Translations under genes and position numbers: made by a program | Origin: Lampris incognitus | Taxonomy: Eukaryota; Chordata; Actinopteri; Lampriformes; Lampridae | NCBI RefSeq assembly: GCF_029633865.1 | Contig: NC_079211.1 | Span: forward strand, 143,313,252 to 143,377,251 | DNA length: 64,000 bases | Reading direction: 5' to 3' | In this document: positions 1-12,639 of the stretch, in pieces | Numbering within the stretch: position 1 is the stretch's first letter | How the letters are laid out: every line of letters begins with the position of its first letter | Notes under the pieces: model-generated | The model's input: only the letters and a program-made list of their open reading frames with translations | Told to the model about the DNA's origin: nothing | Databases searched by the model: none

Positions 1-323
1 GCCACAGGCCGCTCTTTCAAGGAGGTGCACATCCTTGATAGGGAGGAACGCTGGTTTGAGCGGGAGTCAGAGGCCATCTATGTGATGAGGGAACCCCCCC
101 CCTGAACACTGGGGGGGGGGGGTCTAAGAGTACAGCTGTCGCCATTTTACAACGCTGTGATTGCCGCCCTTCCCCACTCCTCTGTGGCCACTGTAACTCT
201 GGTTAATGGTCGCAGCAGTTTGCATATGACACCGGTCGTTGGGGTTTGGTCGTTATGCCACTGTGTTGTTCATAAGGGGGGAGGGGGTACCTGCAGTCAG
301 TTGAGACTGAAGAGGTCACATGT
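1..323 (+). pseudogene. Penelope-like element C-terminal (GIY-YIG region) and 3' tail remnant
   Basis: The first 105 bases read as an open frame ending at TGA 103-105, with the motif series HILDRE, RWFERE and EAIYV. These resemble the C-terminal end of Penelope-like retroelement polyproteins (GIY-YIG endonuclease side) common in fish. The usual family ending after this motif is replaced by a poly-C run that brings the stop. The following sequence to about 323 looks like the 3' untranslated tail of such elements. It resumes at about 714 after a MITE insertion. The element is cut by the window edge, so its 5' extent is unknown. The family assignment is from memory of related fish proteins. Confidence 0.55.
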
Positions 324-713
324 GCCCCTTTTCCACTGCATGGCTCGGCTCGACTCGACTCTATTCGACTCTACTCGCTTTACTTTTTGGGATTTCGTTT
401 TCCACTGCAGATAGTGCCCCCCCCCCCCCCACGGCGAAGCCCCGCTGGTCATTTGTGGGCGTGTTGACTCGTTTTTTTTAAAGATTTTATTTATATTAAA
501 ATAAATAACATATATTTTAATTTATTTATTTATAGTGGTATTTTCGTGTCACCTTTTGGCATCGGCTCTGCTCACTGGGAGCCGTGACCGAGGAGGTGCC
601 AAATAAAGCACCTGGCACCAGGTACCGTCCCTAACTTTTGCCCAATGGAAAACCAGGAACAGCGAGTAGAGCTGGGTTGAGTCGAGCCGGCACCATGCAG
701 TGGAAAAGGGGGC
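323..713. mobile_element. MITE with long inverted ends, nested in the Penelope-like tail
   Basis: The left end reads CCCCTTTTCCACTGCATGG and the right end is its inverted counterpart (CCATGCAGTGGAAAAGGGGG). Similarity between the arms continues inward for about 70-80 bp through the CGGCTCGACTC motif and the TCTACTCGCT motif. There is no coding capacity. The Penelope-like tail continues on both sides (GAGGTCAC before, GTGATGAAACG after), so the element inserted into it. Confidence 0.7.
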
Positions 714-800
714 ATTAGCTGAGTGATGAAACGTTTCTCTCACTCATCGTTGTGTCCGGATGAACTGGTTCACCTGTCTGTGAGCCGCTGCCCAGTTGTG
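714..800 (+). mobile_element. Penelope-like 3' tail, continuation after MITE
   Basis: The sequence around GAGTGATGAAACGTTTCTC and TCCGGATGAACTGG resumes the tail interrupted at 323. A related, inverted stretch lies at about 26930-27040. The exact 3' end is unclear. Confidence 0.45.
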
Positions 801-855
801 CTGTTGATGCTGGACACTTTTTGTTTTCCCCTTTGCAGGTAAAGGACGCTTTAAA

Positions 856-1174
856 GGGGCGGCACGGTGGCCCAGTGGTTAGCGCGGTCGCCTCACAGCA
901 AGAAGGTCCTGGGTTCGAGCCCCGGGCCGGTCCTACCTTGGGGAGGGGGGTCGTCCCGGGTCGTCCTCTGTGTGGAGTTTGCCTGTTCTCCCCGTGTCTG
1001 CGTGGGTTTCCTCCGGGGGCTCCGGTTTCCTCCCACAGTCCAGAGACATGCAGGTCAGGTGAGTCGGCCGTACTGAATTGTCCCTCGGTGTGAATGTTTG
1101 TGTGTGATGGCCTGGCTCCAGCAACCCCATGACCCTGAGTAGGATAAGTGGTTCGGAGAATGGATGGATGGATG
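856..1174 (+). mobile_element. tRNA-derived SINE, family A (GGCGGCACGGTGG), ATGG-tail subtype
   Basis: The head carries a pol III A box (TGGCCCAGTGG, 868-878) and a B box (GGTTCGAGCC, 912-921). A core containing GTGTGGAGTTTGC and TCCGGTTTCCTCCCACAG follows, and the element ends in a GGATGGATGGATG tail. Imperfect TTTAAA-type flanks may be the target duplication. Six more copies or fragments of the family lie in the window. Confidence 0.85.
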
Positions 1175-2341
1175 TTTTAAAAGCATAGACAACATTGGGC
1201 GAGCATCAACACACATTAATGAAACAGGTCCATATGCGGTACATTTATGCTTTGTCAGATAAGGATGAACTACAATGTCAAAACAGCCTGTCCCTTAATG
1301 CACACTGTATTTGAGTGTGGAAGTCATAATAACACGAGCGACGTGGCTTCAAAAGCCTCGTATTTGCAGCCGTGTTGTGAAAATTACTCGGGGGCAGGAG
1401 TTTCAGGCGAGGCAGTTACGAGTTAAGTTGCCCCGAGTCTCATAATGGGACTTAACAAGTTAATGGTGTTGCACTATTTCCCCCTCTGCACTCGGCCGCT
1501 CCTTTCTAACAGACCCACTGCGATTTCAGCTCGAATGGTAGCAAAGGTCCACGGCGAGCAGTAGCGGGGCTCTGCGAGTGCACAGGCTGAAAGGGCCCAT
1601 TACGAGCGAAAACCACGAATCGCGACTCCGACAACCTGCCTTTGCTTACTGATGACACAAACCGGCGAGAGTGTGCAGGGTAGCGAGGGCACGAGAGCCG
1701 AGTCCTTTTTAAAATTAATGTTGATTCAGCTTTAACAAACGCGTGCAACTAAATATGTGATAAGGTCGCGATCCGAGCACGCTAACCCGTTTCCGTTCCC
1801 CACTTCTTACGTCCCGAGTGTTGCCGCGAACACGAATGGCGGCGAGGAGAGCTCTTCCGCGAGGCTGACGCACATGTTTTTGTCGTGTACATCTGCGTAT
1901 GTTAAGTCTCGACGGTCTGAGACCACATCTGAAGTACCTACGGGCTTCCGTTTGAGCCCAAAGCCGGCGTTTCCCTTTCTCAAGTCTGTAAACTGGGCCT
2001 CGTGCCCTTCCCGCTCTTCCCGCTCAGCATCTTATTTTGCTCCAAATGGAAGTCACCCGGCCCAGCGTCCCACCTGTCCGGCATCACAGCGGTATATTTC
2101 CTTATGTCAGATAAGAAGCAGTCAGAATTACCCGCAGAATTTCAGTAAGAGATGGGGACTTTTCATCGTGCAGGCCCGGGATCTGCTCTTTTTTTATAAC
2201 TACCGGATTAAATCCCTGTTTTGTTTTGTTCTGTTTTGTTTTTTGTGTGGGTCTGGAACTCGACACCGGGTCACTTAGCTGGAATTTATGTTGTTTCTTC
2301 TACACAAGTTTGTTCATTTCATTGAAAGATGCTGAAGGTCA
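1175..2341. other. Upstream non-coding stretch, nothing assigned
   Basis: There is no recognisable repeat or protein. A 173-codon open frame (1757-2278) shows low-complexity Ser/Arg-rich translation with no domain, so I treat it as chance. The stretch lies upstream of the lrrtm4 5' region. Confidence 0.4.
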
Positions 2342-2680
2342 GCTCTGTGTGTGTGTGTTTGTGTGTGTGTGCATGTCCTGTTGCGCGCGTGCGTGCGTGT
2401 TTTTGTATGCGCATATGTGCGTGAGTGTGTGCACGTGCGTGCGTGTGCATATGCGCGCGTGCGTGCATGCATTCATGAGTGTGTGTGTATGTGTAAGCGT
2501 GAGTGTGTGTGTTCGTATGTGTGCATGTGTCTGTGTATGTGCGCGTGTGATTGCGCTCGTGCGTGACGGTGTGCACGTGTGAGCATGTGTGCATGCGTGT
2601 GAGCGCGCACGTGCGTGACGGAGTGCGTGCGCGCGCATGTGTGTGCATGCGTGAATATGTGTGCGTCCGTGTGCCTGCAG
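2342..2680. repeat. GT/GCGT-rich simple sequence
   Basis: About 340 bp of imperfect alternating purine-pyrimidine sequence (GTGTGT, GCGTGC, GCATGT). All open frames here translate to Cys/Val or His/Thr repeats and are artefacts. Confidence 0.95.
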
Positions 2681-2805
2681 TGTTCTTTTGTTAGCGTCCC
2701 TGTCTTGTTTTGATGCTGTGTTACGTCTGACATGTGATTTAAATAGCAACACGTGTGTTTTGTGCTTTTGGTGTGTTGCCTTTGTGTTTATTTCATCACA
2801 TGTAA

Positions 2806-2868
2806 AGCATCTTTGAATAGTATGAGAAAGCGCTGTATAAATAAAATATATTATTATTATTATCATTA
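2806..2868 (+). repeat. LINE/SINE-like 3' tail with TTA microsatellite
   Basis: The segment AAAGCGCTGTATAAATAAA followed by ATTATTATTATTAT is the usual 3' end of fish L2/CR1-like LINEs and the SINEs that share their tails. Only the tail is recognisable. Confidence 0.45.
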
Positions 2869-3236
2869 ACATCAATACTGGACATTTGTATTGTTCATTA
2901 AGTGAAATTAACTTGTGTTAATTTCGGGGGAAGAAATAAAGCAAGCAAGACAGACAGACAGACGGAAAAAGAAAGAATGAAGGACAGACTGAATAACCTA
3001 ATTATCCAATTGAGCAAATATACATCAAACATACAAATCAGTTCAGTTAATATGTCAGCTGTCCGCGAGGACGAGGAATGGCGGCGACGGTAGAAGCCAG
3101 GCAGAGCTTGACCAGGAGGGGGCATCTCAAGTCCTAGAACCACTTTCTGTGCAGTCCTACGCCAGCCAACGTCGTCCCTGCTGCCAAAAGACAACCGACT
3201 TATTCTTGATGCTGATGGTCTAATTCACAACAGACG

Positions 3237-3294
3237 GCTCTCTCTCTCTCTCTCTCTCTCCCCCCTCTCTCTCTCTCTCGCTATCTCTCTCTCC

Positions 3295-3369
<75 letters not shown>

Positions 3370-3506
3370 CCCCCCTCTCTGTCTCCCCCCCCCCTCTCTC
3401 TCTCTCTCTGTCTCCCCCCCCCTCTCCCCCCCTCTCTGTCTCCCCCCCTCTCTCTCTCTGTCTCTCTCCCCCCCTCTCTCTCCCCCCTCTCTCCCTCTCT
3501 CCCTCT
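3237..3506. repeat. Polypyrimidine (CT)n/(C)n tract
   Basis: About 270 bp of nearly pure C/T on the + strand with runs of (CT)n up to about 60 bp interspersed with C tracts. It lies about 150-420 bp upstream of the GC-rich lrrtm4 5' region. Such mirror-symmetric tracts can form H-DNA; any effect here is inference. Confidence 0.95.
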
Positions 3507-3659
3507 TTACACACATCTGAAGCGGAATACAGCCGTCATCACTTCAGGACACCGTTATTCCCGGCTTTTTATTTCACTATTAATAATCCGATCACGAGCG
3601 TCGTTTTTTATTATTATTATTATTGTTGTTGTTTTTTTTTTTGTTTTTTTTTTAATGTA

Positions 3660-4045
3660 ATTCAACAATTGGTGAATGTGGATTTCTCCGCGCAGTTCAA
3701 GCCAAGAGGAGCCTCGCCGGTCTGAGCGCGTCCGTCGGCGGCGGCTGCTGGTTGGTTGGTTGACGGTTTAGGACAAAAACTATCGTTAAGATTCACACGC
3801 CGCCGCTCGCGCCGCTCAAATTCTCCCGACAGGTGTGCGCAAAGCGGGAAGAGGCGCGCGCGTGCGCGTGTTTTTTTTTCTTCGCGCGCGTGCTTCTCTT
3901 TTCCCTCCGCGTCAGTCCTCGCGGCCTGGGTACGCCACCTTCCCCGGCTGGTCTGGACTTCACGCAGGGCGCATCTCACCATGTGGACTCGGGACGCGGA
4001 CAACGGACACGTCTGAACATGTGGAGGAGTCGACGCGCAGCAAAC
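3660..4045 (+). promoter_or_regulatory. lrrtm4: GC/CpG-rich putative lrrtm4 promoter and 5' UTR
   Basis: A CpG-dense block (GCGCGCGTGCGCGTG, GTCGGCGGCGG) lies directly before the first coding ATG, in otherwise A+T-richer flanks. This fits a CpG-island promoter plus 5' UTR. I see no convincing TATA box. The transcription start is not determinable from sequence alone. The block contains a short upstream ORF and a second in-frame ATG, listed separately. Confidence 0.55.
3981..4016 (+). CDS. Upstream ORF, 11 codons, in putative 5' UTR
   Basis: ATG 3981 opens an 11-residue frame (MWTRDADNGHV) closing at TGA 4014-4016, 29 bases before the lrrtm4 ATG at 4046. Its start context (TCACCATGT) has A... 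at -3 only weakly conforming and lacks G at +4. If within the mRNA leader, it could modulate initiation. No evidence of conservation can be given here. Confidence 0.35.
   Translation: MWTRDADNGHV

Positions 4046-4048
<3 letters not shown>
4019..4048 (+). other. lrrtm4: Alternative in-frame upstream start codon for lrrtm4
   Basis: ATG 4019 is in frame with ATG 4046 and would add nine residues (MWRSRRAAN) before the family-typical MG start. ATG 4046 has the better context (A at -3, G at +4), places the signal peptide at the N-terminus and matches relatives, so it is preferred. ATG 4019 also has A at -3 but T at +4. Confidence 0.5.
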
Positions 4049-6191
<2,143 letters not shown>

Positions 6192-8357
6192 CCGTTGCCC
6201 TCCAAAAACCCATTTCCACTGCGAGGCACGAGAGGTAAATTTTCTAAAAGTATGTTGAGAAAAATTCAAATTTTCTCTTTTCTGGTTTGTTTTTGTTTTG
6301 GGAAATGAAGGACACTGCAACGTGGCTTGTTTGTTGAATCATAGATTTTTTACTTTCTGGGATGCAAGCAAAGGACTACAGTGCAAAACTAATATTAAAT
6401 GCTACCCCATTTCTTGGTCCCTCGGAAGGACTGCTCATAAAGGGATTGATGCATTTTCAGGCATTTTCAATTATTTATTCATAAATCGCTTGCAGTCCAG
6501 TAGAATGATGAAAAATAATTGGATCAAGCCACTATGCAGGAGGTCCTCTCCTTTCCCACGTTTGCTACAACAGCAGGCAACGTCTAGTGCTTTATTAATG
6601 ATAAATACATGAGTCAAGTTGGCACTTACTTTGCTGCTGTATTACACATATTGTTGTTTCTAATGATACTAGCTTATTCTAAATGCTGGTCTCTCTTTCT
6701 ACCACCAAGCAAATCATTTTTAAATTTGTTTTATTCTGTTTTTTTCTTCGCTGGGTCAACCAACAAGGTACGAATGCCCAAGCACATTTTGAAGACCATC
6801 ACAAAGGCCTGGGGGCCAAACAAGATAAACTATGCATTTGGCCGAGATTCCTGTCATGGTTTTTGAAAAGGCTGCAATAATTTAATAATAATTTTGACCC
6901 TAGAAAGATAAAGCAACTGTTATCTAGATTCGAATTCTCATCCAAAAGTGTGCATATAAAATTCTCATCGCTAAGATGGAGTCATTTCAGTGGCTGACTC
7001 TGAACTACTATACGGCATCAAGACAGTGAGACGGAAAGTCTGAGTGAAAGTTTAATCAATTTGCTGACGCTTAATTAGGACTTTCTTTGCCTGTGCACTC
7101 TTTTCCCCCTAATGCTTTGCCTGTGTGGTCTCGCTTTTAATTAGGCAGTGTGGTAGAGTGTGATTAACAGGACATACGATGGTGGGAAGCATGTAGTGTC
7201 ATCGAATTTTATGTCCCCCCTGTCGTTGTGCGCTTTTTCGTGGATTAAACACATCCTCACCGTGGAGTACATCAGACATCTCAATCCTCCACTGCATCCG
7301 TCAGTACAGTTCAGACAAGTTTTATCTCATGCTGACTCACACTCATTTCCCATATCCTACATAGCAAGATCGATCCCATGCAAATCATTTTCCAGAGTCT
7401 AGAATTTGTTTTCAGAAACTGGCAACCCCTGTGCCATAAAACACTGTAGCACCATTTCTATCCTTGTGATGTTCTCTGCATGTAACATGGATGTAATTTA
7501 GAAGCCAATGGCGGGGGAAGACACGCACAATATTAAGTGTACAGGTAGCAAAATCAGCACTTTATAAGACTTGGGAAAATACAGGGGCAGTTTGGGGTAA
7601 GGCAGTCTGTAGCTTTCATGTGGAAATGTGGCATGGAGCATTAAAGGGCAGACCTAATGGGGCTTCTAGCAAGAATAACTAATAGCCCTCCAGAAGTAGG
7701 GAGCCGAGGCTTTTCTCAGCACAGCTATTCCTCACCTCCTTGCAGCTAAAAGGAGCATCCTGAACTGTTAAATTTGTCATAGTTTTTTTGTGTGTTACAT
7801 TTGGTAAAACAGCATTATGCCAAGTAGAGCACATAGTACGGTAGGAGATATCTTCCAAGAGTAAGGAATAACAACTTCCCAAACCTTTAGCAAATTCAGG
7901 TGCATTTAGATTAAAATCACTCTTTCAGGATGCTATGAAATGCAATATTATTTGGCAAAATCAAAACAGTTTTGATCAAATAGAGTACTCTGTTTACCAG
8001 ACATGTAACTACAGGGTTCAATATTCACTATATTGCAGTACAAAAAGCCTATGATTTGTATTGTCAAAGGCTATTTGCATCATAATATAGACTGGGTAGC
8101 ACATCCTTTGATACATGTGCGAGCATTTTTGCTAAACTGAAAAGCACTCAGTGGGGAATCTAGGAAAAAATGAAGAGAGAGAGCTCATTATTTTATTTAT
8201 ACAAGAAAGCAACTACTTAAAACAATTTGCCACGCAACCTGTAATCTTTAACCCATGCCTAGACCAGTTGAACTGTAGTAAAATACTTATTTTTAGATTT
8301 TCTTCAAACTTCAGATGGTTGGCTATGAACCTGCAAGCTAAGTCCCTTGAGTATAAA
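6192..8357 (+). other. lrrtm4: Short-isoform 3' UTR and start of long-isoform intron 2
   Basis: A+T-rich sequence without recognisable repeats or coding. I see ATTAAA-type poly(A) signal candidates at 6394 and 7640 and no clear AATAAA in the first 1.7 kb. How far the short transcript runs cannot be decided. Confidence 0.5.
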
Positions 8358-8530
8358 GTTGTTCTATTCCTTCCTGATTGCCAGTGGCAGTAAACAAAGT
8401 GAATGTGTCTCCTCGCGCTCCACACAGGTTGAGGTCTTGTATAAACAGTCACATGTGTGACATGTAGGCTATCTGCATGTCTCAGCTATAAATATCGCGT
8501 GGTAGCCTACTACATCCGGCATCTTTGATC
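8358..8530 (+). repeat. DIRS left inverted terminal region
   Basis: Its sequence (GCCAGTGGCAGTAAACAAAG, TCCACACAGGTTGAG, GGTAGCCTAC) pairs with the reverse complement of about 14690-14880 with scattered substitutions. Confidence 0.75.
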
Positions 8531-9037
8531 ATCTCGCTGTTAGCCTGACCTTCTTCACGGGTTAATTGCCCCGTAGATCTGTGTTTCAGTGATGTATTTT
8601 ACTTACAGGTCCAAGGGAGGTGAGCACATTCTGTGTTATTTGGTGTTTGACATCCTGCCTGTGACTCTTTTTCAGAGTGCAATTTTATGTCCTGTGGTTG
8701 GCAAGCTATCCTACCTCTCATTCTTTTCCATCTGGAGGTTTTCGAGTGTCCTTGTCTTTTGCTGGTTCTCTCACCAGCTACACTAACTGTCTTAAACATT
8801 TGTTGTGCTAGTTGATTCCTCCAAATGCTAGATGTTCCAGTCGCGTGCAGCGGTTATCCCACAGCTCTCTGGTTTTCCTAGCCTAGCTTGGAGTCTACAA
8901 TTGGTCTTTAGCGAGCTGCTGAGATATTGTTGGAGGTTCCAATCACGTTCTGTGGCCAGCCACAGTTCTGTGCTGGATTACCTGGCCACACACGCAATTC
9001 AAATGAACAGGCTAACAGCAGGCTGAGGGGGTCAGTC

Positions 9038-9213
9038 CTATGTTCCCTCAGCCCTGTGGATTAACTATCGAATAGGTTCGCTATTGGTTATTGTTAGGTT
9101 AAGGTAAGCATTGAGTTAAGGTTAGGGTTAGGGAGAGGTTGAGGTTAAGTCAAGTTAAGGTAGGTTAGGTTAAGTTTAGGCAAGTTCAGTGAAATAGGGT
9201 TGAGGGAACATAG
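9038..9213. mobile_element. Small foldback/MITE with telomere-like centre
   Basis: A perfect 13-bp inverted repeat (CTATGTTCCCTCA at 9038-9050, TGAGGGAACATAG at 9201-9213) encloses a degenerate TTAGGG-like tract (GTTAAGGTTAGGGTTAGGG). A second TGAGGGAACA copy follows the right end. It is nested in the DIRS-like element and non-coding. Confidence 0.6.
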
Positions 9214-9248
9214 CGCTGAGGGAACAAAGACACGCTCCCCAGGCCGGA

Positions 9249-10370
9249 TTAGCCTAACTGGCTAGCCACTTGTTTGTCTGGTTGCAGTTGTGATATACAC
9301 TCACTGGCCACTTTATTAGGTACACCTTGCCAGTACCGGGTTGGACCCCCTTTTGCCTTCAGAACTGCCTTAATCCTTCGTGGCATAGATTCAACAAGGT
9401 ACTGGAAAAATTCCTCAGAGAGTTTGGTCCATATTGACATGATAGCATCACGCAGTTGCTGCAGATTTGTCGGCTGCACATCTATGATGCGAATCTCCCG
9501 GTCCACCACATCCCAAAGGTGCTCTATTGGATTGAGATCTGGTGACTGTGGAGGCCATTTGAGTACAGTGAACTCATTGTCATGTTCAAGAAACCAGTCT
9601 GAGATGATTCGAGCTTTATGACATGGCGCGTTATCCTGCTGGAAGTAGCCATCAGAAGATGGGAACACTGTGGTCATAAAGGGATGGACATGGTCAGCAA
9701 CAATACTCAGGTAAGCTGTGGTGTTGACACGATGCTCAATTGGTACTAAGGGGCCCAAAGTGTGCCAAGAAAATATCCCCCACACCATTACACCACCACC
9801 ACCAGCCTGAACCGTTGATACAAGGCAGGATGGATCCATGCTTTCATGTTGTTGACGCCAAATTCTGACCCTACCATCCGAATGTCGCAGCAGAAATCGA
9901 GACTCATCAGATCAGGCAACGTTTTTCCAATCTTCTATTGTCCAATTTTGGTGAGCCTGTGCGAATTGTAGCCTCAGTTTCCTGTTCTTAGCTGACAGGA
10001 GTGGCACCCGGTGTGGTCTTCTGCTGCTGTAGCCCATCTGCCTCAAGGTTCGACGTGTTGTGCGTTCAGAGATGCTCTTCTGCATACCTCGGTTGTAATG
10101 AGTGGTTATTTGAGTTACTGTTGCCTTTCTATCAGCTCGAACCAGTCTGGCCATTCTCCTCTGACCTCTGGCATCAACAAGGCATTTTCGCCCACAGAAC
10201 TGCCGCTCACTGGATATTTTCTCTTTTTCGGACCATTCTCTGTAAACCCTAGAGATGGTTGTGCGTGAAAATCCCAGTAGATCAGCAGTTTCTGAAATAC
10301 TCAGACCAGCCCGTCTGGCACCAACAACCATGCCACGTTCAAAGTCACTTAAATCACCTTTCTTCCCCAT
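9249..10370 (-). pseudogene. Tc1-like transposase, broken by one nonsense codon and stop loss
   Basis: Reading from ATG 10370 (MGKKGDLSDFER), the protein has the N-terminal helix-turn-helix DNA-binding region (SISETADLLGFSRTTISRVY). A TGA at 9912-9914 replaces the Trp codon of the WSDESRF block that carries the first catalytic Asp. Downstream the frame is open with QQDNAPCH (second Asp) and [12 protein letters not shown] (Glu), so the DD34E-type triad is recognisable. The normal stop is also lost (TGG where copy 2 has TAG), so the frame runs out of the element to 9249. Not functional as it stands. Confidence 0.9.
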
Positions 10371-10517
10371 TCTGATGCTCGGTTTGAACTGCAGCAGATC
10401 GTCTTGACCATGTCTACATGCCTAAATGCATTGAGTTGCTGCCATGTGATTGGCTGATTAGAAATTTGCGTTAACGAGCAGTTGGACAGGTGTGCCTAAT
10501 AAAGTGGCCGGTGAGTG
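9298..10517 (-). mobile_element. Tc1-like DNA transposon copy 1 (1220 bp)
   Basis: Inverted ends CACTCACTGGCCACTTTATT (9298) and the matching right end finishing GGCCGGTGAGTG (10517) are bounded by TA on each side, the Tc1/mariner target. The element has exactly the same length as copy 2 at 28112-29331. It lies inside the DIRS-like element, so it arrived later. Confidence 0.95.
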
Positions 10518-10608
10518 TAAGTCTGCAAGAGATTCTGATTTGCATCCTGTGCCCTAATCACAGTTCTCGCTCAGATATCCTAGCCTGACCCGTATTTGAA
10601 TTTATACA

Positions 10609-11357
10609 ATGCTGGCATGTGCCCCTTGTGGAGCTCAGCTTCAGGTTGAGGATGGCAATGAGTTGTGTGCCAAGTGTTTGGGTGTCGGTCATTTTAGGGA
10701 AGCTCTGTCTGACCCATGCATTAACTGCAGCATTTTGCCACTCTTGGTGAGAAAGGAAAGGCTGCATCGGGTGGAAGACCTCCTGTTTGGAGATGACCTT
10801 CCACCCTCTGGGCTCACTCATAGAAGTTCTGGTTCCCACAGTCAGTGGGAGAAGTGCAGAGGCAGGCCACATGAAGAGTGCAGTGGCCCAGGATGTTAAA
10901 AGGTGAAGGAATAAGCTCCCCTTCACCAGGTGATGGAGGCTTTACAAGCAGAAATAGGACAGCTCTAAGCGTTGGTGTGGGCTCTGCCTTCCCCACCCAC
11001 CCCTCAGGTGGTTGCCTGGGATTCAGGAGGGGATGGGGTCAACAAACATTTCAAACTCTGTTTCAGGCCCGTGGAGGTGCATTTAGCCCCAGGGAGGATC
11101 CTTCCCCTGAACTGTCATTTCGGGGAGCTGAGCCTGCAAGTGTAGAGGCTAAAGATGGCTCAGAGACTTCCCTCAGGATCTCAAGGAGCACTGAGGGGGA
11201 GGAGGGGCCCTGTCCACTGCAAGCAACACTGCGTGCAGCCTTGGCTAATGTTAGACTGGATGACGCACCGGCGAATCAACTTGTGGGCAACTGGTTCTTT
11301 CAACGGGCTCCTGCATTCCCGTCCTCTGAAGTTCTACCCCCACCTACCTTTTTGTGA
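10609..11357 (+). pseudogene. DIRS gag-like region remnant
   Basis: The frame from 10609 carries CGAQLQVEDGNELCAKCLG then INCSILPLLVRKERL, matching the Cys-rich start of fish DIRS gag-like proteins. It closes at 10899 and a different frame (from 10878) continues to 11357, indicating a frameshift. No intact product. Confidence 0.65.
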
Positions 11358-11738
11358 AGAGCCAAAGCACCGCTGGGCAGATCCATATAAATGTTACAGC
11401 CAGAACATTAAAGGAGAGAGTTGGGTGACAAAAATGACGCAACACTTCAGGCCTTTGGTTTGATGTCCAGAGAAATTGGCCGCTTGATGTCCACCCTTGT
11501 TGTGACACATCAAGTGTTGCTTGCACAGGTACCTAAGTCTCAGGATTGTAGGAAAACACTGCCAAAGTTTCCTGTTGTGCCTGGCCAGTTGTTCAGGCAA
11601 AAAGATCATTGGCGCGCAGGACGCAGTCAAGTTGGGCTTCAGAGGCCTGGGGTCATCGGGGTAGGGGGCATGGGACCCCCAACTCGGCGCTCCAGGAAAC
11701 GTGGCACATAGGACCTACAATGTGTACATCACCTAGGC

Positions 11739-11942
11739 CAGGGGTGGACAATCTTATCCAGAAAGGGCCAGTGTGGGTGAAGGTTTTTGTTCCAACCAAG
11801 CAATTACACATCTGTGTCTCCTAATCAAGTTCCTCAGCAAAGACTCTACTGGTTGATTAGTGGGATCAGGTGTGTAACTGCTTGGTTGGAACAAAACCTT
11901 TGACATCCACTGGCCCCTTCTGGATAAGATTGCCCACCTCTG
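11739..11942. mobile_element. hAT-type MITE (204 bp) in the DIRS element
   Basis: Ends CAGGGGTGGACAATCTTATC and the inverted GATAAGATTGCCCACCTCTG are flanked by the 8-bp duplication ACCTAGGC/ACCTAGAC (one mismatch). The interior is palindromic, with GTTCCAACCAAGCA and its complement. An 8-bp duplication and CAG..CTG-type ends are typical of hAT. Confidence 0.85.
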
Positions 11943-12324
11943 ACCTAGACCTACCACCGCAGCCCTGGCAACAAAACAGGCAGGTTGCTGTAGACAGTTG
12001 GCATCATCCCAGAGGTGACTCCACCTCGCCAGCCCCATTGGGTACAAGGGCACAGCCAGCGCCTTTGTCCAGAAGTGGGCAGATTTTCACAGCAGCACCT
12101 GGACTACTGGGCAGCCCATTCTCAAGATGCATGGGTTTTGAAAACAATGTCCCAGGGTTACAGGTTGCAGTTCCACCGCTGGCCCCCACCACCCTCAGGG
12201 GTCAAGGTGACCTTGGTCACAGAACCTGTGAAGGCCTATATTTATCACAGGAGTTAGCCACACTCCTGAAAAAATAGGCCATCACAGTATTACACCCATG
12301 TACACAAAGTGACGGGTTTTACTC

Positions 12325-12476
12325 AACATATTTCCTAATACCAAAAAAAAAAGACATACACTGGAACTGAGGAGCTTGAACATGCATTTAAAAGTCCTCC
12401 CATTTCAGATGCTTTGTACAATTAAAGTTCTTTAGACTATCACTCCAGGAGAGTGGTTCAACTCCATAGACCTGGG
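12325..12476 (+). pseudogene. DIRS reverse transcriptase fragment
   Basis: The region reads LIPKKK, LRSLNMHL, then TITPGEWFNSIDL, resembling the early RT motifs of DIRS elements. It breaks off just where the catalytic Asp-containing block should continue; the rest of RT is absent and SINE-like sequence follows. Confidence 0.6.
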
Positions 12477-12494
12477 GATGGCATCTCTCAGGAG

Positions 12495-12590
12495 GAAGAG
12501 TGAGTTGTCTAGTATTGGAAGGTTCCTGGTTCGATCCCCGGCTCCTCCAGAGAGCGTGTCATAGTGTCCTTGAGCAAGTAGAGGGACAGG
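12495..12590 (+). mobile_element. SINE fragment with pol III B box
   Basis: CTGGTTCGATCCCCGGCTCC followed by AGTGTCCTTGAGCAAG matches a widespread fish tRNA-derived SINE head. It is different from families A and B here. Only about 95 bp remain, lodged between the RT and RNase H parts of the DIRS element. Confidence 0.5.
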
Positions 12591-12639
12591 GCATTTCTGC
12601 TGCACGGTGTTCCTCTTGGCTCAGTCCCAGCGAGGCAGG

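Noticed and set aside
1757..2278. 173-codon open frame
   Set aside because: Low-complexity Ser/Arg/Pro-rich translation with no domain, ending in a poly-T stretch; no splice or homology support.
2319..2875. His/Thr-rich and Cys/Val-rich frames over GT repeats
   Set aside because: Translations of simple sequence; the same reason applies to frames at 3220-3516, 22382-22685, 53233-53488 and 60754-60900.
9085..9185. Interstitial telomere repeat
   Set aside because: TTAGGG-like units are degenerate and lie between 13-bp inverted ends, so they are part of a small foldback element rather than a fusion site.
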